Assembly: GCF_001427385.1 (NCBI RefSeq)
Contig: NZ_LMGJ01000001.1
Coordinates: 445,868-509,867, forward strand
Direction: 5' to 3'
Origin: Mesorhizobium sp. Root157
Lineage (GTDB): Bacteria > Pseudomonadota > Alphaproteobacteria > Rhizobiales > Rhizobiaceae
DNA length: 64,000 nt
Of the stretch, positions 1-10,898 are shown piece by piece. Made by a program: the position numbers and the translations under genes. Numbering within the stretch: the stretch's first letter is position 1; the number at the start of each line of letters is the position of its first letter. The notes beneath the pieces were generated by a model. It saw only the letters and a program-made list of their open reading frames with translations, was not told the DNA's origin and made no database searches.

Positions 1-1
1 C

Positions 2-1501
<1,500 letters not shown>

Positions 1502-1526
1502 TACGGAGAACAGCCTGTCGAAATCC

Positions 1527-1562
1527 AAAGCCGCCGGAGTTTCCTCTCCGGCGGCTTTGTTA
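1527..1562 (+). terminator. Rho-independent terminator after acnA
   Basis: A perfect 13-bp stem (AAAGCCGCCGGAG paired with its complement) around a six-base loop, followed by a T-rich run. It lies 25 bases after the acnA stop codon and separates acnA from the DUF1223 gene. Confidence 0.85.
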
Positions 1563-1672
1563 CTTTTGACACACAAATTTCACCGCAACGTGACTTCCCG
1601 TTGACTTCGGCATCTGCCAAACAAGTCGGCAACAACAAAGAAGCCGGGCAAGCCGGCGGATTCGGAAGTGCG

Positions 1673-2455
1673 ATGGCGTCTGGAAAATCATTGCGGCTGG
1701 CGGCCATTGCGCTCGCGCTGTCGGCATGCGCCGGAGCCTCTGGCGCCGCTGAAATCGAAAAACCGCTGGGGGTGGTGGAATTGTTCACCAGCCAAGGCTG
1801 CAATTCCTGTCCGCCGGCCGACCAGTTTTTCACTGAGCTCGCCGGCAAGGACGACATCGTGGCGCTGGCCTACCATGTCGATTACTGGGACTATCTTGGC
1901 TGGCGGGACACGCTGAGCCGCAAGGAAAACACTGAGCGCCAGTACGACTACATGCGTGCCTTCGGCGGCCGCTCGGTCTACACGCCCCAGGCCGTGATCA
2001 ACGGGCGCACCCATGTCAATGGAGCCAGCCGCACGGCAGTCGACGGCACTCTGGCGAAACTGCAGAAGTCCGGCGACGGCATGCAGATCGCCATCAAGGT
2101 CACGCGCGACGGCGACGGCGTGGTCATCGAGGCCGGCGATGCGCTTGGCGGCAATGTCGCTGCGGCCAAGGCACATGTGGTCATCGTCTATTTCGACCCG
2201 CCGCAGACCATCGAGATCGGCAAGGGCGAAAACGGCGGACGCAAGATGACCTACTGGAATGCCGTATCGGGCATCCAGACCGCCGGAATGTGGCACGGCA
2301 AGGCTCAACGCTATGAATTGCCGGCCAGCGAAGTCGCCAAGAAAGGCGGCTGCGCGGTACTTCTGCAATCGGTCGCAAAAGATGGCCTGCCGGGCCCAAT
2401 CATCGGAGCGGCCTTTATCACACGCCCCGAGCCTCGCCACAGATCAAGTCCCTGA
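1673..2455 (+). CDS. Secreted DUF1223 thioredoxin-like protein
   Basis: A 260-residue exported protein of the DUF1223 family, whose function is not established. The N-terminus has a charged start and a hydrophobic stretch to about residue 25. It contains LSAC ending at Cys19, which could serve as a lipobox, so it may be a lipoprotein. The family signature VELFTSQGCNSCPPAD carries a CxxC pair (Cys43, Cys46) like a thioredoxin redox centre. The ATG at 1673 was chosen because GGAAG lies just upstream and the signal sequence follows at once; an in-frame TTG at 1601 would add 24 residues without signal character. It stands alone behind the acnA terminator. Confidence 0.88.
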   Translation: MASGKSLRLAAIALALSACAGASGAAEIEKPLGVVELFTSQGCNSCPPADQFFTELAGKDDIVALAYHVDYWDYLGWRDTLSRKENTERQYDYMRAFGGRSVYTPQAVINGRTHVNGASRTAVDGTLAKLQKSGDGMQIAIKVTRDGDGVVIEAGDALGGNVAAAKAHVVIVYFDPPQTIEIGKGENGGRKMTYWNAVSGIQTAGMWHGKAQRYELPASEVAKKGGCAVLLQSVAKDGLPGPIIGAAFITRPEPRHRSSP

Positions 2456-2844
2456 CAAGCCAAGGCGCAGCGAAGCGCTCGGTTACCAGGGAGAACAGTT
2501 GATCTTGTTGGAGTTTTGCCGAACTTCCTCGCTCATGGCGAGGTTGGTTCGATCCGACTCAGACCCGTGGGCGGGGGGCTTGGGGGTTACGAGCCAGTGC
2601 CGGACCGAACCGTCTCAGGCAACACGGGTAAATTCGACGGACATTGGGGCATGAGCGCGGATAAAAAATGGCGAGAATGTGGCGAGGCATCACCAATTCC
2701 AACACGCCGTACATAAACGTGACAGGAGCAACATCATAAAGCGCCGGGAGGCCATCCTCGCCCTCACCCTTGCAATTGTGTGGTGAAAGCGCGAACCTGC
2801 TGTATCGGCGCAATCAGCGTTAAGCCTGTTCGAAGGATTGAGGC
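2456..2844. other. Intergenic stretch without recognisable gene
   Basis: About 390 bases between the DUF1223 and DUF2794 genes. Several short frames are open on both strands but none resembles a known family or has a convincing ribosome-binding site. A 23-codon frame starting MARMWRG near 2668 is of chance length. The segment just before 2845 should hold the promoter of the DUF2794 gene, but no clear -35/-10 pair stands out. Confidence 0.5.
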
Positions 2845-3231
2845 ATGACCGAAGGCGGCGGAGGCGCGGGGGACTCAGACGCATCCGCAATATTGATCCC
2901 GCTCCACGAGGCGCGCCGCGAGCGCCTCGATATGCCGGTAGGATTCGACCGGCGTGAACTCGATCTGATCCTGCGCCTATACGGACGCATGGTAGCTGCC
3001 AATGAATGGCGCGACTATGCCATCGACCATCTGCCCGATCGCGCGGTGTTTTCGGTGTTTCGGCGCGCCAGCGAGGTGCCGCTGTTCCAGATCGTCAAGG
3101 ACCCCAAATTGGCGCGGCGGCAAGGTGCTTTCGCAGTGGTGGCGGCAGGTGGGCGCATTCTCAAACGTGGCCATGAGCTGGCAAACGTGCTCGGCGTCTT
3201 CGATAACAAGCTGAGACTTGTAAAAGCTTAG
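2845..3231 (+). CDS. DUF2794 family protein
   Basis: A 128-residue cytoplasmic protein of the alphaproteobacterial DUF2794 family, whose role is unknown. The conserved core runs from about residue 32 (FDRRELDLILRLYGRMVAANEWRDYAID in two blocks) to the C-terminal LANVLGVFDNKLRLVKA. Full length for the family. There is no signal peptide or membrane segment. The TAG stop codon lies inside the outer arm of a palindromic repeat (CTTAGAGCGCG) that separates it from the convergent patatin gene. Confidence 0.85.
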   Translation: MTEGGGGAGDSDASAILIPLHEARRERLDMPVGFDRRELDLILRLYGRMVAANEWRDYAIDHLPDRAVFSVFRRASEVPLFQIVKDPKLARRQGAFAVVAAGGRILKRGHELANVLGVFDNKLRLVKA

Positions 3232-3345
3232 AGCGCGTCGCGATCTTTCAGATTCGCCAGCGCGCTCTAAGTAGATGTTTCTATGCACGTCGTAGTCCCG
3301 ACACCGGTTCCCACTTTCGGGCGATACGCATTGGTCTTCGAAGTC
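3227..3345 (-). repeat. Palindromic intergenic mosaic repeat, copy 1
   Basis: Fills the gap between the convergent DUF2794 and patatin genes. It contains a perfect 11-bp inverted repeat, CTTAGAGCGCG (3227-3237) against CGCGCTCTAAG (3261-3271), around a 23-base loop. This is followed by a second block with CCCACTTTCGGGCG and a related palindrome. The reverse complement matches the copy at 57100-57204 almost base for base. It resembles the RIME-type mosaic repeats of rhizobia and could also end transcription from both sides. Confidence 0.8.
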
Positions 3346-4477
3346 ATTTGCGGCGGGACGCAACAGTCGGCGGCGTCTTGCGCGTCGCCAGGAATTCGCG
3401 GACCCGTTTGCCGAGCGCTGGCCCAGGCGCCGGCTTCAGGCCGTGGTCCAGTTGGCTCGACAGGTCGAGTGTCGCGTGCTTGCCGATCGCGTCGAAATTC
3501 TCGTCCAGCCAGTCGCTGGCGGCACTGCGCCCAAGGTCGCGCAAATATTCCAGGAAGGCCCATTCGGCATTGATCTTGGAAGAGGCCGAGAGATCCTTGA
3601 ACGCCTCGTCGGCGTCAATGCGATGCATGCGGATGTCGCGGTATTCGCCATGCGGCAGGCGTCCGGCGGCGATCAGTTCCTTGACGAAGGCAATAGCGCG
3701 AAACTCGCGCAGCAGACCGGCGTTGAAGGTGATCTCGTCGATGCGGTTCTGGATCTCATAGGCGCTGGTCGGGGTGCCTTCACGCACCACCGGGTTGATC
3801 TGCACCAGAAGCACGTCTTCGGTCCCGGTTGTGTGGAAGAAGGGGAAAAGCGCCGGATTGCCGCCGTAGCCGCCGTCCCAATAGGGCACGCCGTCGATCT
3901 CCACGGCGCGGAACAGTTGTGGCAGGCAGGCGGAGGCCATCACGGGCTCAAGGCTGATCTCGCCATCGGCGAAAATGCGCAACTGGCCAGTCTCGACATT
4001 CGTGGCCGAGATGAACAACCGCAAGGCCTTGCAATTGTGTACGTTGCCGAAATCGATCTGCTGCTCGACAACGTCGCGCAACGGGTTGAGGTCGAGCGGA
4101 TTGGCAACGTAGGGCGAGAAAATCCGCGACATCGCCTCGAACCAGACAAAGCCCGGCGTATTCTCGACCGACCAGTTGCCCCACAAGACGTCCCAAGGTG
4201 TGCGCTGCACGGGGCTGAAGCGACCCTTGCGGGCCACTGCGCGCCAGAAGTCGGATAGCTTTTGCCTGGCTCCCTCGACCCCGCCACGCTCGAGGCCGTC
4301 GGCAAGCGCTACCGCGTTCATGGCACCGGCGCTGGTGCCCGATACGGCGACGATGTCAAGCCGCCCATCCTCGAGAATGCGGTCGAGAACGCCCCACGAA
4401 AAAGCGCCGTGCGAGCCGCCGCCCTGGAGCGCGATGTTGATCTTCCTGCGCTCCTCGGCCTTGCCGGCGATGGCCAT
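3344..4477 (-). CDS. Patatin-like phospholipase family protein
   Basis: A predicted serine lipid acyl hydrolase of 377 residues, cytoplasmic, with the Ser-Asp dyad of the patatin fold. Visible motifs are the oxyanion loop GGGSHGAF (19-26), the nucleophile elbow SGTSAG (Ser49) and the DGGYGG motif (Asp201). The C-terminal 150 residues look like the DUF3734 extension found in this bacterial subgroup. The ATG at 4477 has AGAGGAG eight bases upstream; the longer open frame upstream is a shadow of bdhA. It follows bdhA by 23 bases and is probably co-transcribed, which suggests a link to polyhydroxybutyrate or lipid turnover. The substrate cannot be read from the sequence. Confidence 0.88.
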   Translation of the reverse strand: MAIAGKAEERRKINIALQGGGSHGAFSWGVLDRILEDGRLDIVAVSGTSAGAMNAVALADGLERGGVEGARQKLSDFWRAVARKGRFSPVQRTPWDVLWGNWSVENTPGFVWFEAMSRIFSPYVANPLDLNPLRDVVEQQIDFGNVHNCKALRLFISATNVETGQLRIFADGEISLEPVMASACLPQLFRAVEIDGVPYWDGGYGGNPALFPFFHTTGTEDVLLVQINPVVREGTPTSAYEIQNRIDEITFNAGLLREFRAIAFVKELIAAGRLPHGEYRDIRMHRIDADEAFKDLSASSKINAEWAFLEYLRDLGRSAASDWLDENFDAIGKHATLDLSSQLDHGLKPAPGPALGKRVREFLATRKTPPTVASRRK

Positions 4478-4500
4478 GGCGGCGCTCCTCTCGCGCTGCC

Positions 4501-5283
4501 CTATTCCGCCGTCCACCCACCATCGACGGAGATGTGCGTGCCGTTGATCTGGGCGGCGGCGGGAGAACACAGGAAGACGGCTGTGGCGGCGATCTGTTCG
4601 ACGGTCACGAATTCCTTGGTCGGCTGCCTGGCCAGCATCACATCGCGGATCACCGTCTCGCGGTCCATCTTGTGCGTCTTCATCTGGTCGGGAAACTGCG
4701 CCTCCACAAGTGGGGTCAGCACATAGCCGGGGCAGATCGCATTGCAGGTGATGCTGTCGCGCGCCACTTCCAGCGCCACCGTCTTGGTGAGCCCCATGAT
4801 GCCATGCTTGGCCGCGACATAGGCCGACTTGAATGGCGAAGCGACCAAACCGTGGGCCGAGGCGATGTTGACGATGCGCCCGCCGCCATTTGCCTTCATC
4901 AGGGGGATCGCCGCGGCGATGGTATGGAAGGCCGACGACAGGTTGATGGCGATGATGGCGTCCCATTTGTCGATAGGGAAATCCTCGACCGGGGCGACGT
5001 GCTGGATACCGGCATTGTTGACGAGAATGTCCACCGAACCGAAGCGCTCGGCCGCTTTCGCGATCAAAGCGCGGCACTCGTCAGGCTTCGACATGTCGGC
5101 CTTGATATAGATGACCTCGACCTTGTGTTTGGTCGCGATCGTCTCGGCGGTGCCATGATCCTGCGCGGTATCGGAGAAGGAGTTGACGACGACGTTGCAG
5201 CCATCGGCCGCGAGAGCCTCGGCAATGGCCAGTCCGATGCCTGAGGTGGAGCCGGTAACGATAGCGGTTTTTCTGGCGGCCAT
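4501..5283 (-). CDS. bdhA: 3-hydroxybutyrate dehydrogenase
   Basis: NAD-dependent short-chain dehydrogenase that oxidises 3-hydroxybutyrate to acetoacetate in the mobilisation of polyhydroxybutyrate. At 260 residues it has the usual length. The Rossmann motif TGSTSGIG is at 10-17, NNAG at 89-92, and the catalytic Ser142, Tyr155 and Lys159 (YVAAK) are all present. The C-terminus GTHISVDGGWTAE and the internal YVLTPLVEAQFPDQ are typical of 3-hydroxybutyrate dehydrogenases rather than of generic family members. First gene of a pair with the patatin-like hydrolase. A CTGC-N3-GCAG palindrome lies 25 bases before the start codon. Confidence 0.93.
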   Translation of the reverse strand: MAARKTAIVTGSTSGIGLAIAEALAADGCNVVVNSFSDTAQDHGTAETIATKHKVEVIYIKADMSKPDECRALIAKAAERFGSVDILVNNAGIQHVAPVEDFPIDKWDAIIAINLSSAFHTIAAAIPLMKANGGGRIVNIASAHGLVASPFKSAYVAAKHGIMGLTKTVALEVARDSITCNAICPGYVLTPLVEAQFPDQMKTHKMDRETVIRDVMLARQPTKEFVTVEQIAATAVFLCSPAAAQINGTHISVDGGWTAE

Positions 5284-5307
5284 GATCGATGTCCTTTTTC
5301 AATGATG

Positions 5308-5318
5308 CTGCAGTGCAG
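5308..5318 (-). promoter_or_regulatory. Candidate PhaR (AniA) operator before bdhA
   Basis: The 11-base sequence CTGCAGTGCAG has the form CTGC-N3-GCAG, reported for the polyhydroxybutyrate-responsive repressor PhaR of Paracoccus. It lies 25 bases before the bdhA start, where a repressor could block transcription. Only one site is seen, so it could be chance. Confidence 0.4.
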
Positions 5319-5520
5319 TATATGTAAGGTGCGCCGCAAAACCAGCGCTATACCCGTTTCAGTCACGGGAACTTGTGCAGGGAACCCCGCTTCAGGCGAT
5401 CACAAGGCCGTGACGCCATGGTCAGTCGTTCGCGCAAAGCGAATAAATCTTGACTGGCAAATTCATGTATGACTAATCCATTCCCGCACCTGAACAACGC
5501 CCCCGCTTTAGGAGTCACTC

Positions 5521-6525
5521 ATGAAGTCCACCCTTTCGGCCCTTGCCGGTCTCGTAGCTTTGGCGGCGTTTGCCGCCGCCCCTGCTTCGGCGCAGGAAAA
5601 AGAGATCGTCGTCTACAACGCCCAGCACAAGAGCCTTGCCGAAGAGTGGGCGGAAGCCTTCACCAAGGAAACCGGCATCAAGGTGACGCTGCGCAATGGT
5701 GGCGACAGCGAGTTTTCCAACCAGATCGTTGCCGAAGGCGCGGCTTCGCCGGCCGACGTGTTTCTGACCGAAAACTCTCCGGCGATGACGCTGGTCGAGC
5801 AAGCCGGCCTGTTCGCGCCTGTCGATCCCGAAACGCTGGCCCTGGTGCCGGCGGAATACCAGCCGTCCAGCGGCAAGTGGGTCGGCATTGCCGCGCGCAG
5901 CACGGTGTTTGCCTACGACAAGACCAAGCTCACCGCCGATCAGCTGCCGAAGTCGCTGCTCGACCTCGCCGACGCGAGTTGGAAGGGCCGTTGGGGCGCA
6001 TCGCCGTCCGGCGCCGATTTCCAGGCTATCGTCAGCGCGTTGCTGCAGATGAAGGGCGAGGAAGCTACCGCTGCCTGGCTGAAGGCGATGAAGGAGAACT
6101 TCAAGCCTTTCAAAGGCAACGGCACCGTGATGAAGGCGGTCAACACCGGCGAGATCGAAGGCGGCGTGATCTATCACTATTATTGGTTCGGCGATCAGGC
6201 CAAGACTGGCGAGAACAGCAAGAACGTCGAGTTGCACTATTTCAAGAACGAAGACCCGGGCGCTTTCGTATCGGTCTCCGGCGGTGGCGTGCTGGCCTCG
6301 AGCAAGCATCCCGAGGAAGCCCAGGCGTTCCTGAAGTGGATCGCCGGCAAGGGCGGTCAGGCAGTGCTGCGCGACGGCACATCGTTCGAATATGCCGTCA
6401 GCAAGGGGGAAGCTGCGAATTCGAAGCTGGTTCCGCTTGCCGATCTGCAGGCGCCAAAGGTCGACCCGGTAACTTTGAATTCAAAGAAGGTGACCGACCT
6501 GATGACAGCGGCCGGCTTGCTTTAG
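5521..6525 (+). CDS. fbpA: Ferric-iron ABC transporter, substrate-binding protein
   Basis: Periplasmic Fe(III)-binding protein, 334 residues, that delivers iron to the FbpB permease. A cleavable signal peptide is clear (hydrophobic core, then APASAQE). The mature protein starts with EIVVYNAQH, usual for the FbpA/FutA group, and contains the tandem tyrosines of the iron site in YHYYWFGDQ. The ATG at 5521 has AGGAG seven bases upstream. It heads fbpABC; a stem-loop after the stop codon may lower transcription into fbpB, which would suit the higher need for binding protein. Confidence 0.93.
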   Translation: MKSTLSALAGLVALAAFAAAPASAQEKEIVVYNAQHKSLAEEWAEAFTKETGIKVTLRNGGDSEFSNQIVAEGAASPADVFLTENSPAMTLVEQAGLFAPVDPETLALVPAEYQPSSGKWVGIAARSTVFAYDKTKLTADQLPKSLLDLADASWKGRWGASPSGADFQAIVSALLQMKGEEATAAWLKAMKENFKPFKGNGTVMKAVNTGEIEGGVIYHYYWFGDQAKTGENSKNVELHYFKNEDPGAFVSVSGGGVLASSKHPEEAQAFLKWIAGKGGQAVLRDGTSFEYAVSKGEAANSKLVPLADLQAPKVDPVTLNSKKVTDLMTAAGLL

Positions 6526-6556
6526 CCGCCAGTCGTCCTAAAAGGACTGAAATCGC

Positions 6557-6592
6557 GCTCCTGCGGATTGCTCCGCAGGAGCCTTGTGTTTT
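6557..6592 (+). terminator. Stem-loop with T-rich tail between fbpA and fbpB
   Basis: An 11-bp perfect stem (GCTCCTGCGGA with its complement) and a four-base loop, followed by CTTGTGTTTT. It looks like a partial terminator that lets some transcription pass to fbpBC, because those genes have no obvious promoter of their own in the short gap. Confidence 0.6.
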
Positions 6593-6671
6593 GAAGCACG
6601 GCATTCGCCATGAAAACGAGCCGGACCCTGCGTTCATCGGCCCAGCACCAGAATAAACGGTCACGCAGCTG

Positions 6672-8255
6672 ATGCTGTCGTCGTCCGATTTCGTGCGTCC
6701 AGCCGTACCGGCCTCGCTCGCCGGCCGAAGGATGCGGCGAATCCGGCTGTCGTGGATCGCGCTCGCCGCCATCTTGGTTTCCCTGTTCGCGCTGATCCCG
6801 CTCGGCTTCATCATCACGGTCGCCATTCAAACCGGCTGGACGACGGTCGCTGAACTGGTCTTTCGGCCACGTGTCGGCGAACTGTTGATCAACACATTGT
6901 TTCTCGTGACGTTGACGGTGCCATTGTCTGTCGCCCTGTCGGTGGCGCTGGCCTGGCTGACGGAACGCAGCGACCTGCCCGGTGCCCGGTTGTGGGCTTG
7001 GCTGTCAGTGGCGCCGCTGGCTGTCCCGGCCTTTGTTCACAGCTATGCCTGGGTGACCATGGTCCCGGGCGTGCATGGGCTCGGCGCCGGTGTCTTCATT
7101 TCCGTGATCGCCTATTTCCCGTTCCTTTATCTGCCGGTTTCGGCGGCCCTGCGACGCCTCGATCCGGCGCTTGAGGATTCGGCCGCATCGCTGGGCCTTG
7201 GGCCGTGGAGCGTGTTCTTCCGAGTCGTGCTGCCCCAGCTGCGGCTCGCCATCTGCGGCGGCTCGCTGCTGGTCGGCCTGCATCTCTTGGCTGAATATGG
7301 GCTTTATGTCTTTATCCGCTTCGACACGTTCACCACTGCCATCGTCGATCAGTTCCAGTCGACCTTCAACGGACCGGCAGCCAACATGCTGGCTGGCGTG
7401 CTCATCGCCTGCTGTTTTGTGCTGTTGGCGCTGGAAATCCTGGTGCGCGGCGAGGAGCGCTACGCCCGTGTCGGGTCCGGCGCTGCACGCCAGGCACCGC
7501 GCACGCGGCTTGGCCGGGCCACCTTGCCATGCCTGCTGGTGCCGGGGCTGACGGCCTTGCTGGCGCTTGGCGTGCCCTTCGTCACCATCGGGCGCTGGCT
7601 TGTGGCCGGCGGCCTGGAGGTCTGGCGGCTGGATGAGATTTCTGCTGCCCTTGGCCAGACGGCCTTCCTCGCCTTGGCCGGCGCCCTGCTTGCCACTGTC
7701 GCGGCAATCCCGATGGCCTGGCTTTCGATCCGCAGGCCGGGCCGCCTGCAGCGCGTGCTGGAAGCCTGCAACTACATGGTAGGCTCCCTGCCGGGCGTGG
7801 TCATCGCGCTCGCCCTGGTCACCCTTACGGTGCGGTTCATGTTGCCGCTTTACCAGACGCTCGTCACCATCCTGATCGCCTATGCGCTGATGTTCCTGCC
7901 GCGCGCCATCATCAGCCTGCGCGCGTCAATCGCGCAGGCACCGGTGGAACTGGAGCGGGCGGCCAGCAACCTTGGCCGTAGCCCGGCGAACGCCTTGTGG
8001 TCGACCACCATCCGTCTGTCGGCACCGGGTGCGGCGGCGGGCATGGCGCTGGTGTCGCTCGGCATACTGAACGAACTGACCGCAACCCAGATGCTCGCGC
8101 CAAATGGCACCATGACACTGGCGCTGGCGTTCTGGTCCTACAGCGGCGAGATCGACTACGCCGCCGCAGCGCCGTATGCGCTGATCATGGTGGCGGCATC
8201 GCTGCCGCTGACGTGGCTGCTCTACGTGCAGTCGAAGAAGATGGCGGGACAATGA
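6672..8255 (+). CDS. fbpB: Ferric-iron ABC transporter, permease
   Basis: Inner-membrane permease of 527 residues, the double-length form in which two BPD-type transmembrane units are fused. Each half carries an EAA-type loop for the ATPase: one near [20 protein letters not shown], the other near [16 protein letters not shown]. Many hydrophobic segments are visible throughout. The start is uncertain: ATG 6672 gives a slightly long N-terminus, and an in-frame ATG at 6732 before [14 protein letters not shown] is possible. The stop overlaps the fbpC start as ATGA, so the two are translationally coupled. Confidence 0.92.
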   Translation: MLSSSDFVRPAVPASLAGRRMRRIRLSWIALAAILVSLFALIPLGFIITVAIQTGWTTVAELVFRPRVGELLINTLFLVTLTVPLSVALSVALAWLTERSDLPGARLWAWLSVAPLAVPAFVHSYAWVTMVPGVHGLGAGVFISVIAYFPFLYLPVSAALRRLDPALEDSAASLGLGPWSVFFRVVLPQLRLAICGGSLLVGLHLLAEYGLYVFIRFDTFTTAIVDQFQSTFNGPAANMLAGVLIACCFVLLALEILVRGEERYARVGSGAARQAPRTRLGRATLPCLLVPGLTALLALGVPFVTIGRWLVAGGLEVWRLDEISAALGQTAFLALAGALLATVAAIPMAWLSIRRPGRLQRVLEACNYMVGSLPGVVIALALVTLTVRFMLPLYQTLVTILIAYALMFLPRAIISLRASIAQAPVELERAASNLGRSPANALWSTTIRLSAPGAAAGMALVSLGILNELTATQMLAPNGTMTLALAFWSYSGEIDYAAAAPYALIMVAASLPLTWLLYVQSKKMAGQ

Positions 8256-9340
8256 GCTTTCTCGAACTGCACGGCGTGCGCAAGAGTTACGGTCCGGTCA
8301 AGGCTCTGGATGGGATCGATCTCGACGTTCCCGCCGGCGGGAGAACCGCCATCGTCGGCCCATCCGGATGCGGAAAGACGACGTTGCTGCGCCTCATTGC
8401 CGGCTTCGAGCCACCCGACGCAGGCCATATTGCCCTGGACGGGCAAGTCCTGGCCAACGGCGGCGAAGCCGTGCCGGCATACAGGCGCGGCATCGGCCTG
8501 GTGGCGCAGGACGGGGCGCTGTTTCCCCATCTCACCATCGCCGAGAACATCGGCTTCGGCATGGGCCGCAACGCGGAAAAGCGCGCCGAGCGGATTGCCG
8601 AGCTTGCCTATATCGTCGGCCTCGACAAGGCGATCCTCAGGCGGCGGCCGCATGAATTGTCGGGCGGCCAGCAACAGCGGGTGGCGCTGGCCCGGGCGAT
8701 GGCCAAGAAGCCTCGATTGATGCTTCTCGACGAGCCATTCTCGGCGCTCGACACAGGCCTGCGCGCCTCCATGCGAAAGGCTGTCGCGGAATTGCTGGAG
8801 GCAGCAGGCATCGCCACGATCCTGGTGACGCACGACCAGGCGGAAGCCCTGTCCTTCGCCAGTCAGGTCGCGGTCATGCGCGAAGGCAAATTCTCGCAGG
8901 TGGGGACGCCCCGTGATCTCTATTTGCGTCCGAAGGACCGCATGGTGGCCGAATTCATGGGGGATGCCATCATCCTGCCAGCGCGGATCGCGGATGGTTT
9001 CGCGCATTGCTCGCTCGGCCGTATCGCGATCGACAGCAACGAACGCCGCGATATCGCCCGCATCATGCTGAGGCCCGAGCAGATCCGGCTGGAACGCTCG
9101 TCGCGCGACGAACTGGCTGGAACCGTCACCTCCGGCAACCTTTTCGGCGAGGTGACGGAAGCCGAATTCGCCGGCTCGACCTGCTCGGTCTCGGTGCGGC
9201 TGTTGAACAGCCCCGATCCGCCGGATGCTGCGGCCATCGGCAACTCGCCGCTGATCGTGCGCCAGCCTGGCATGGGCGCGCCGATGCCGGGGGACGTGAT
9301 GCGGGTCACCGTTACGGGAACGGCGCACCTCTTGGCCTGA
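8252..9340 (+). CDS. fbpC: Ferric-iron ABC transporter, ATP-binding protein
   Basis: Cytoplasmic ATPase of 362 residues that drives iron uptake through FbpB. Walker [10 protein letters not shown] (36-44), signature LSGGQQQR, Walker B LMLLDEP and the switch histidine in [10 protein letters not shown] are all present. The C-terminal third is a TOBE-type regulatory region (MLRPEQIRL onward). It starts inside the fbpB stop codon (ATGA overlap). The open frame extending upstream to 7997 is a shadow of fbpB. Confidence 0.93.
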   Translation: MSFLELHGVRKSYGPVKALDGIDLDVPAGGRTAIVGPSGCGKTTLLRLIAGFEPPDAGHIALDGQVLANGGEAVPAYRRGIGLVAQDGALFPHLTIAENIGFGMGRNAEKRAERIAELAYIVGLDKAILRRRPHELSGGQQQRVALARAMAKKPRLMLLDEPFSALDTGLRASMRKAVAELLEAAGIATILVTHDQAEALSFASQVAVMREGKFSQVGTPRDLYLRPKDRMVAEFMGDAIILPARIADGFAHCSLGRIAIDSNERRDIARIMLRPEQIRLERSSRDELAGTVTSGNLFGEVTEAEFAGSTCSVSVRLLNSPDPPDAAAIGNSPLIVRQPGMGAPMPGDVMRVTVTGTAHLLA

Positions 9341-9367
9341 CATCAGCCAGACTTTACCAGGCTGAAT

Positions 9368-9400
9368 GGAAGCGGCGCGAGGCTGGCCCGCGCCGCTTCC
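9368..9400. terminator. Stem-loop between convergent fbpC and argG
   Basis: A perfect 12-bp stem, GGAAGCGGCGCG (9368-9379) with its complement (9389-9400), and a nine-base loop. It lies between two converging genes and could end transcription from both sides, although neither side has a strong T run. Confidence 0.5.
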
Positions 9401-9420
9401 AAATCATCGTCAACAAGCGC

Positions 9421-10644
9421 TTATCCGTGGCGGCTGCGGGCGGCCAGTGTGCGCAACCGCAAGGCGTTGAGGCGGATGAAGCCCTCGGCATCCTTCTGGT
9501 CGTAGGCGCCGCGGTCGTCCTCGAAGGTGACGAGGTCGTTGCGGTAGAGCGACTTTGCCGACTTGCGGCCGGTCACGATCGCGTTGCCCTTATAGAGGTT
9601 CAGCCGCACCGTGCCTTCGACGTCTTCCTGGCTCTTGTCGATCAGGGCCTGCAGCATGACGCGTTCCGGCGAGTACCAGAAGCCGTTGTAGATCAACTCG
9701 GCATAGCGCGGCATCAACTCGTCCTTGAGATGAGCCGCACCCCGGTCGAGCGTGATCGATTCGATGCCGCGATGGGCGGCGAGCAGGATGGTGCCGCCGG
9801 GGGTCTCGTAGACGCCGCGCGATTTCATGCCGACGAAGCGGTTCTCGACCAGGTCGAGCCGTCCGATGCCGTTGTCGCGGCCGAGGTCGTTGAGCGCCGC
9901 CAGCATCGAGGCCGGCGACAGTTTCTTGCCATCAAGCGCGATGGGATCGCCCTTGAGGAACTCGATCTCGATTTCCGTCACCTTGTCCGGCGCATCCATC
10001 GGCGAAACGCTGCGCTGGTGGACGAATTCAGGCGGCTCGATCCACGGATCCTCCAGCACCTTGCCTTCGGAAGACGAGTGCAGCAGGTTGGCGTCGACCG
10101 AGAAGGGCGCGTCGCCTTTCTTGTCCTTCGGGACCGGGATCTGGTGTTTCTCGGCGAATTCGAGCAGATCGGTCCGCGACTTGAACGACCAGTCGCGCCA
10201 TGGCGCGATGACCTTGATGTCCGGATCGAGCGCATAAGCCGACAATTCGAAGCGGACCTGGTCGTTGCCCTTGCCGGTTGCTCCATGCGCAATCGCGTCC
10301 GCGCCGGTCTCCCGGGCGATATCGACAAGATGCTTGGAGATCAGCGGCCGCGCGATCGAGGTTCCGAGCAGGTAAAGACCTTCGTACTGCGCGTTGGCGC
10401 GAAACATCGGGAAGACGAAGTCCGAAACGAACTCCTCGCGCACGTCCATGACGCGGATATCCTTGATGCCTAGCATCTCGGCCTTCTTGCGCGCCGGTTC
10501 CAACTCGCCACCCTGGCCGAGGTCGGCGGTGAAGGTGACCACCTCCGCTCCCAGTTCGGTTTGCAGCCATTTCAGGATGATCGAGGTGTCGAGCCCGCCC
10601 GAATAGGCAAGCACGACCTTCTTGACGTCTTTCAGCTTGGACAT
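9421..10644 (-). CDS. argG: Argininosuccinate synthase
   Basis: Joins citrulline and aspartate with ATP to form argininosuccinate in arginine synthesis; cytoplasmic, 407 residues, the standard length. The PP-loop AYSGGLDTS (13-21) is near the N-terminus, followed by [10 protein letters not shown] and [25 protein letters not shown] at 10644 is the usual start of the family; the reading frame extending to 10698 adds residues with no family match. Single gene, divergent from the glutamate dehydrogenase gene. Confidence 0.96.
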   Translation of the reverse strand: MSKLKDVKKVVLAYSGGLDTSIILKWLQTELGAEVVTFTADLGQGGELEPARKKAEMLGIKDIRVMDVREEFVSDFVFPMFRANAQYEGLYLLGTSIARPLISKHLVDIARETGADAIAHGATGKGNDQVRFELSAYALDPDIKVIAPWRDWSFKSRTDLLEFAEKHQIPVPKDKKGDAPFSVDANLLHSSSEGKVLEDPWIEPPEFVHQRSVSPMDAPDKVTEIEIEFLKGDPIALDGKKLSPASMLAALNDLGRDNGIGRLDLVENRFVGMKSRGVYETPGGTILLAAHRGIESITLDRGAAHLKDELMPRYAELIYNGFWYSPERVMLQALIDKSQEDVEGTVRLNLYKGNAIVTGRKSAKSLYRNDLVTFEDDRGAYDQKDAEGFIRLNALRLRTLAARSRHG

Positions 10645-10898
10645 GGGTGTTTCCGGTGTGTGTTCGATTAAAACGGTCGCACGAAATTGCGTGCGCACTC
10701 ATAAGCAGGAAAGCGCTGCCGGACAAGCACTGCGGCCAACTGACCGCGCCATGCACCTTTTTGGCCGGAGAGATTGACGTTATGCGACGAAAATCGCATG
10801 GCAGACGCAACAAAGTTTCAATGGGCATGGCCGACATTTTATGCAATGGAAGCCCGATCATCCGCCCGCGAAAGTATCATCAAGCCAGACAGGAACTC

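Noticed and set aside
1601..1672. TTG start that would lengthen the DUF1223 protein by 24 residues
   Set aside because: The added residues would bury the signal peptide; ATG 1673 has a ribosome site.
2530..2580. GGTTCGATCC sequence resembling a tRNA T-loop
   Set aside because: No acceptor stem, anticodon arm or D arm could be fitted around it.
3478..5077. Long fused minus-strand frame joining bdhA antisense-frame residues to the patatin gene (577 codons)
   Set aside because: The first 200 codons are the wrong frame of bdhA; a clear ribosome site and ATG at 4477 begin the patatin gene.
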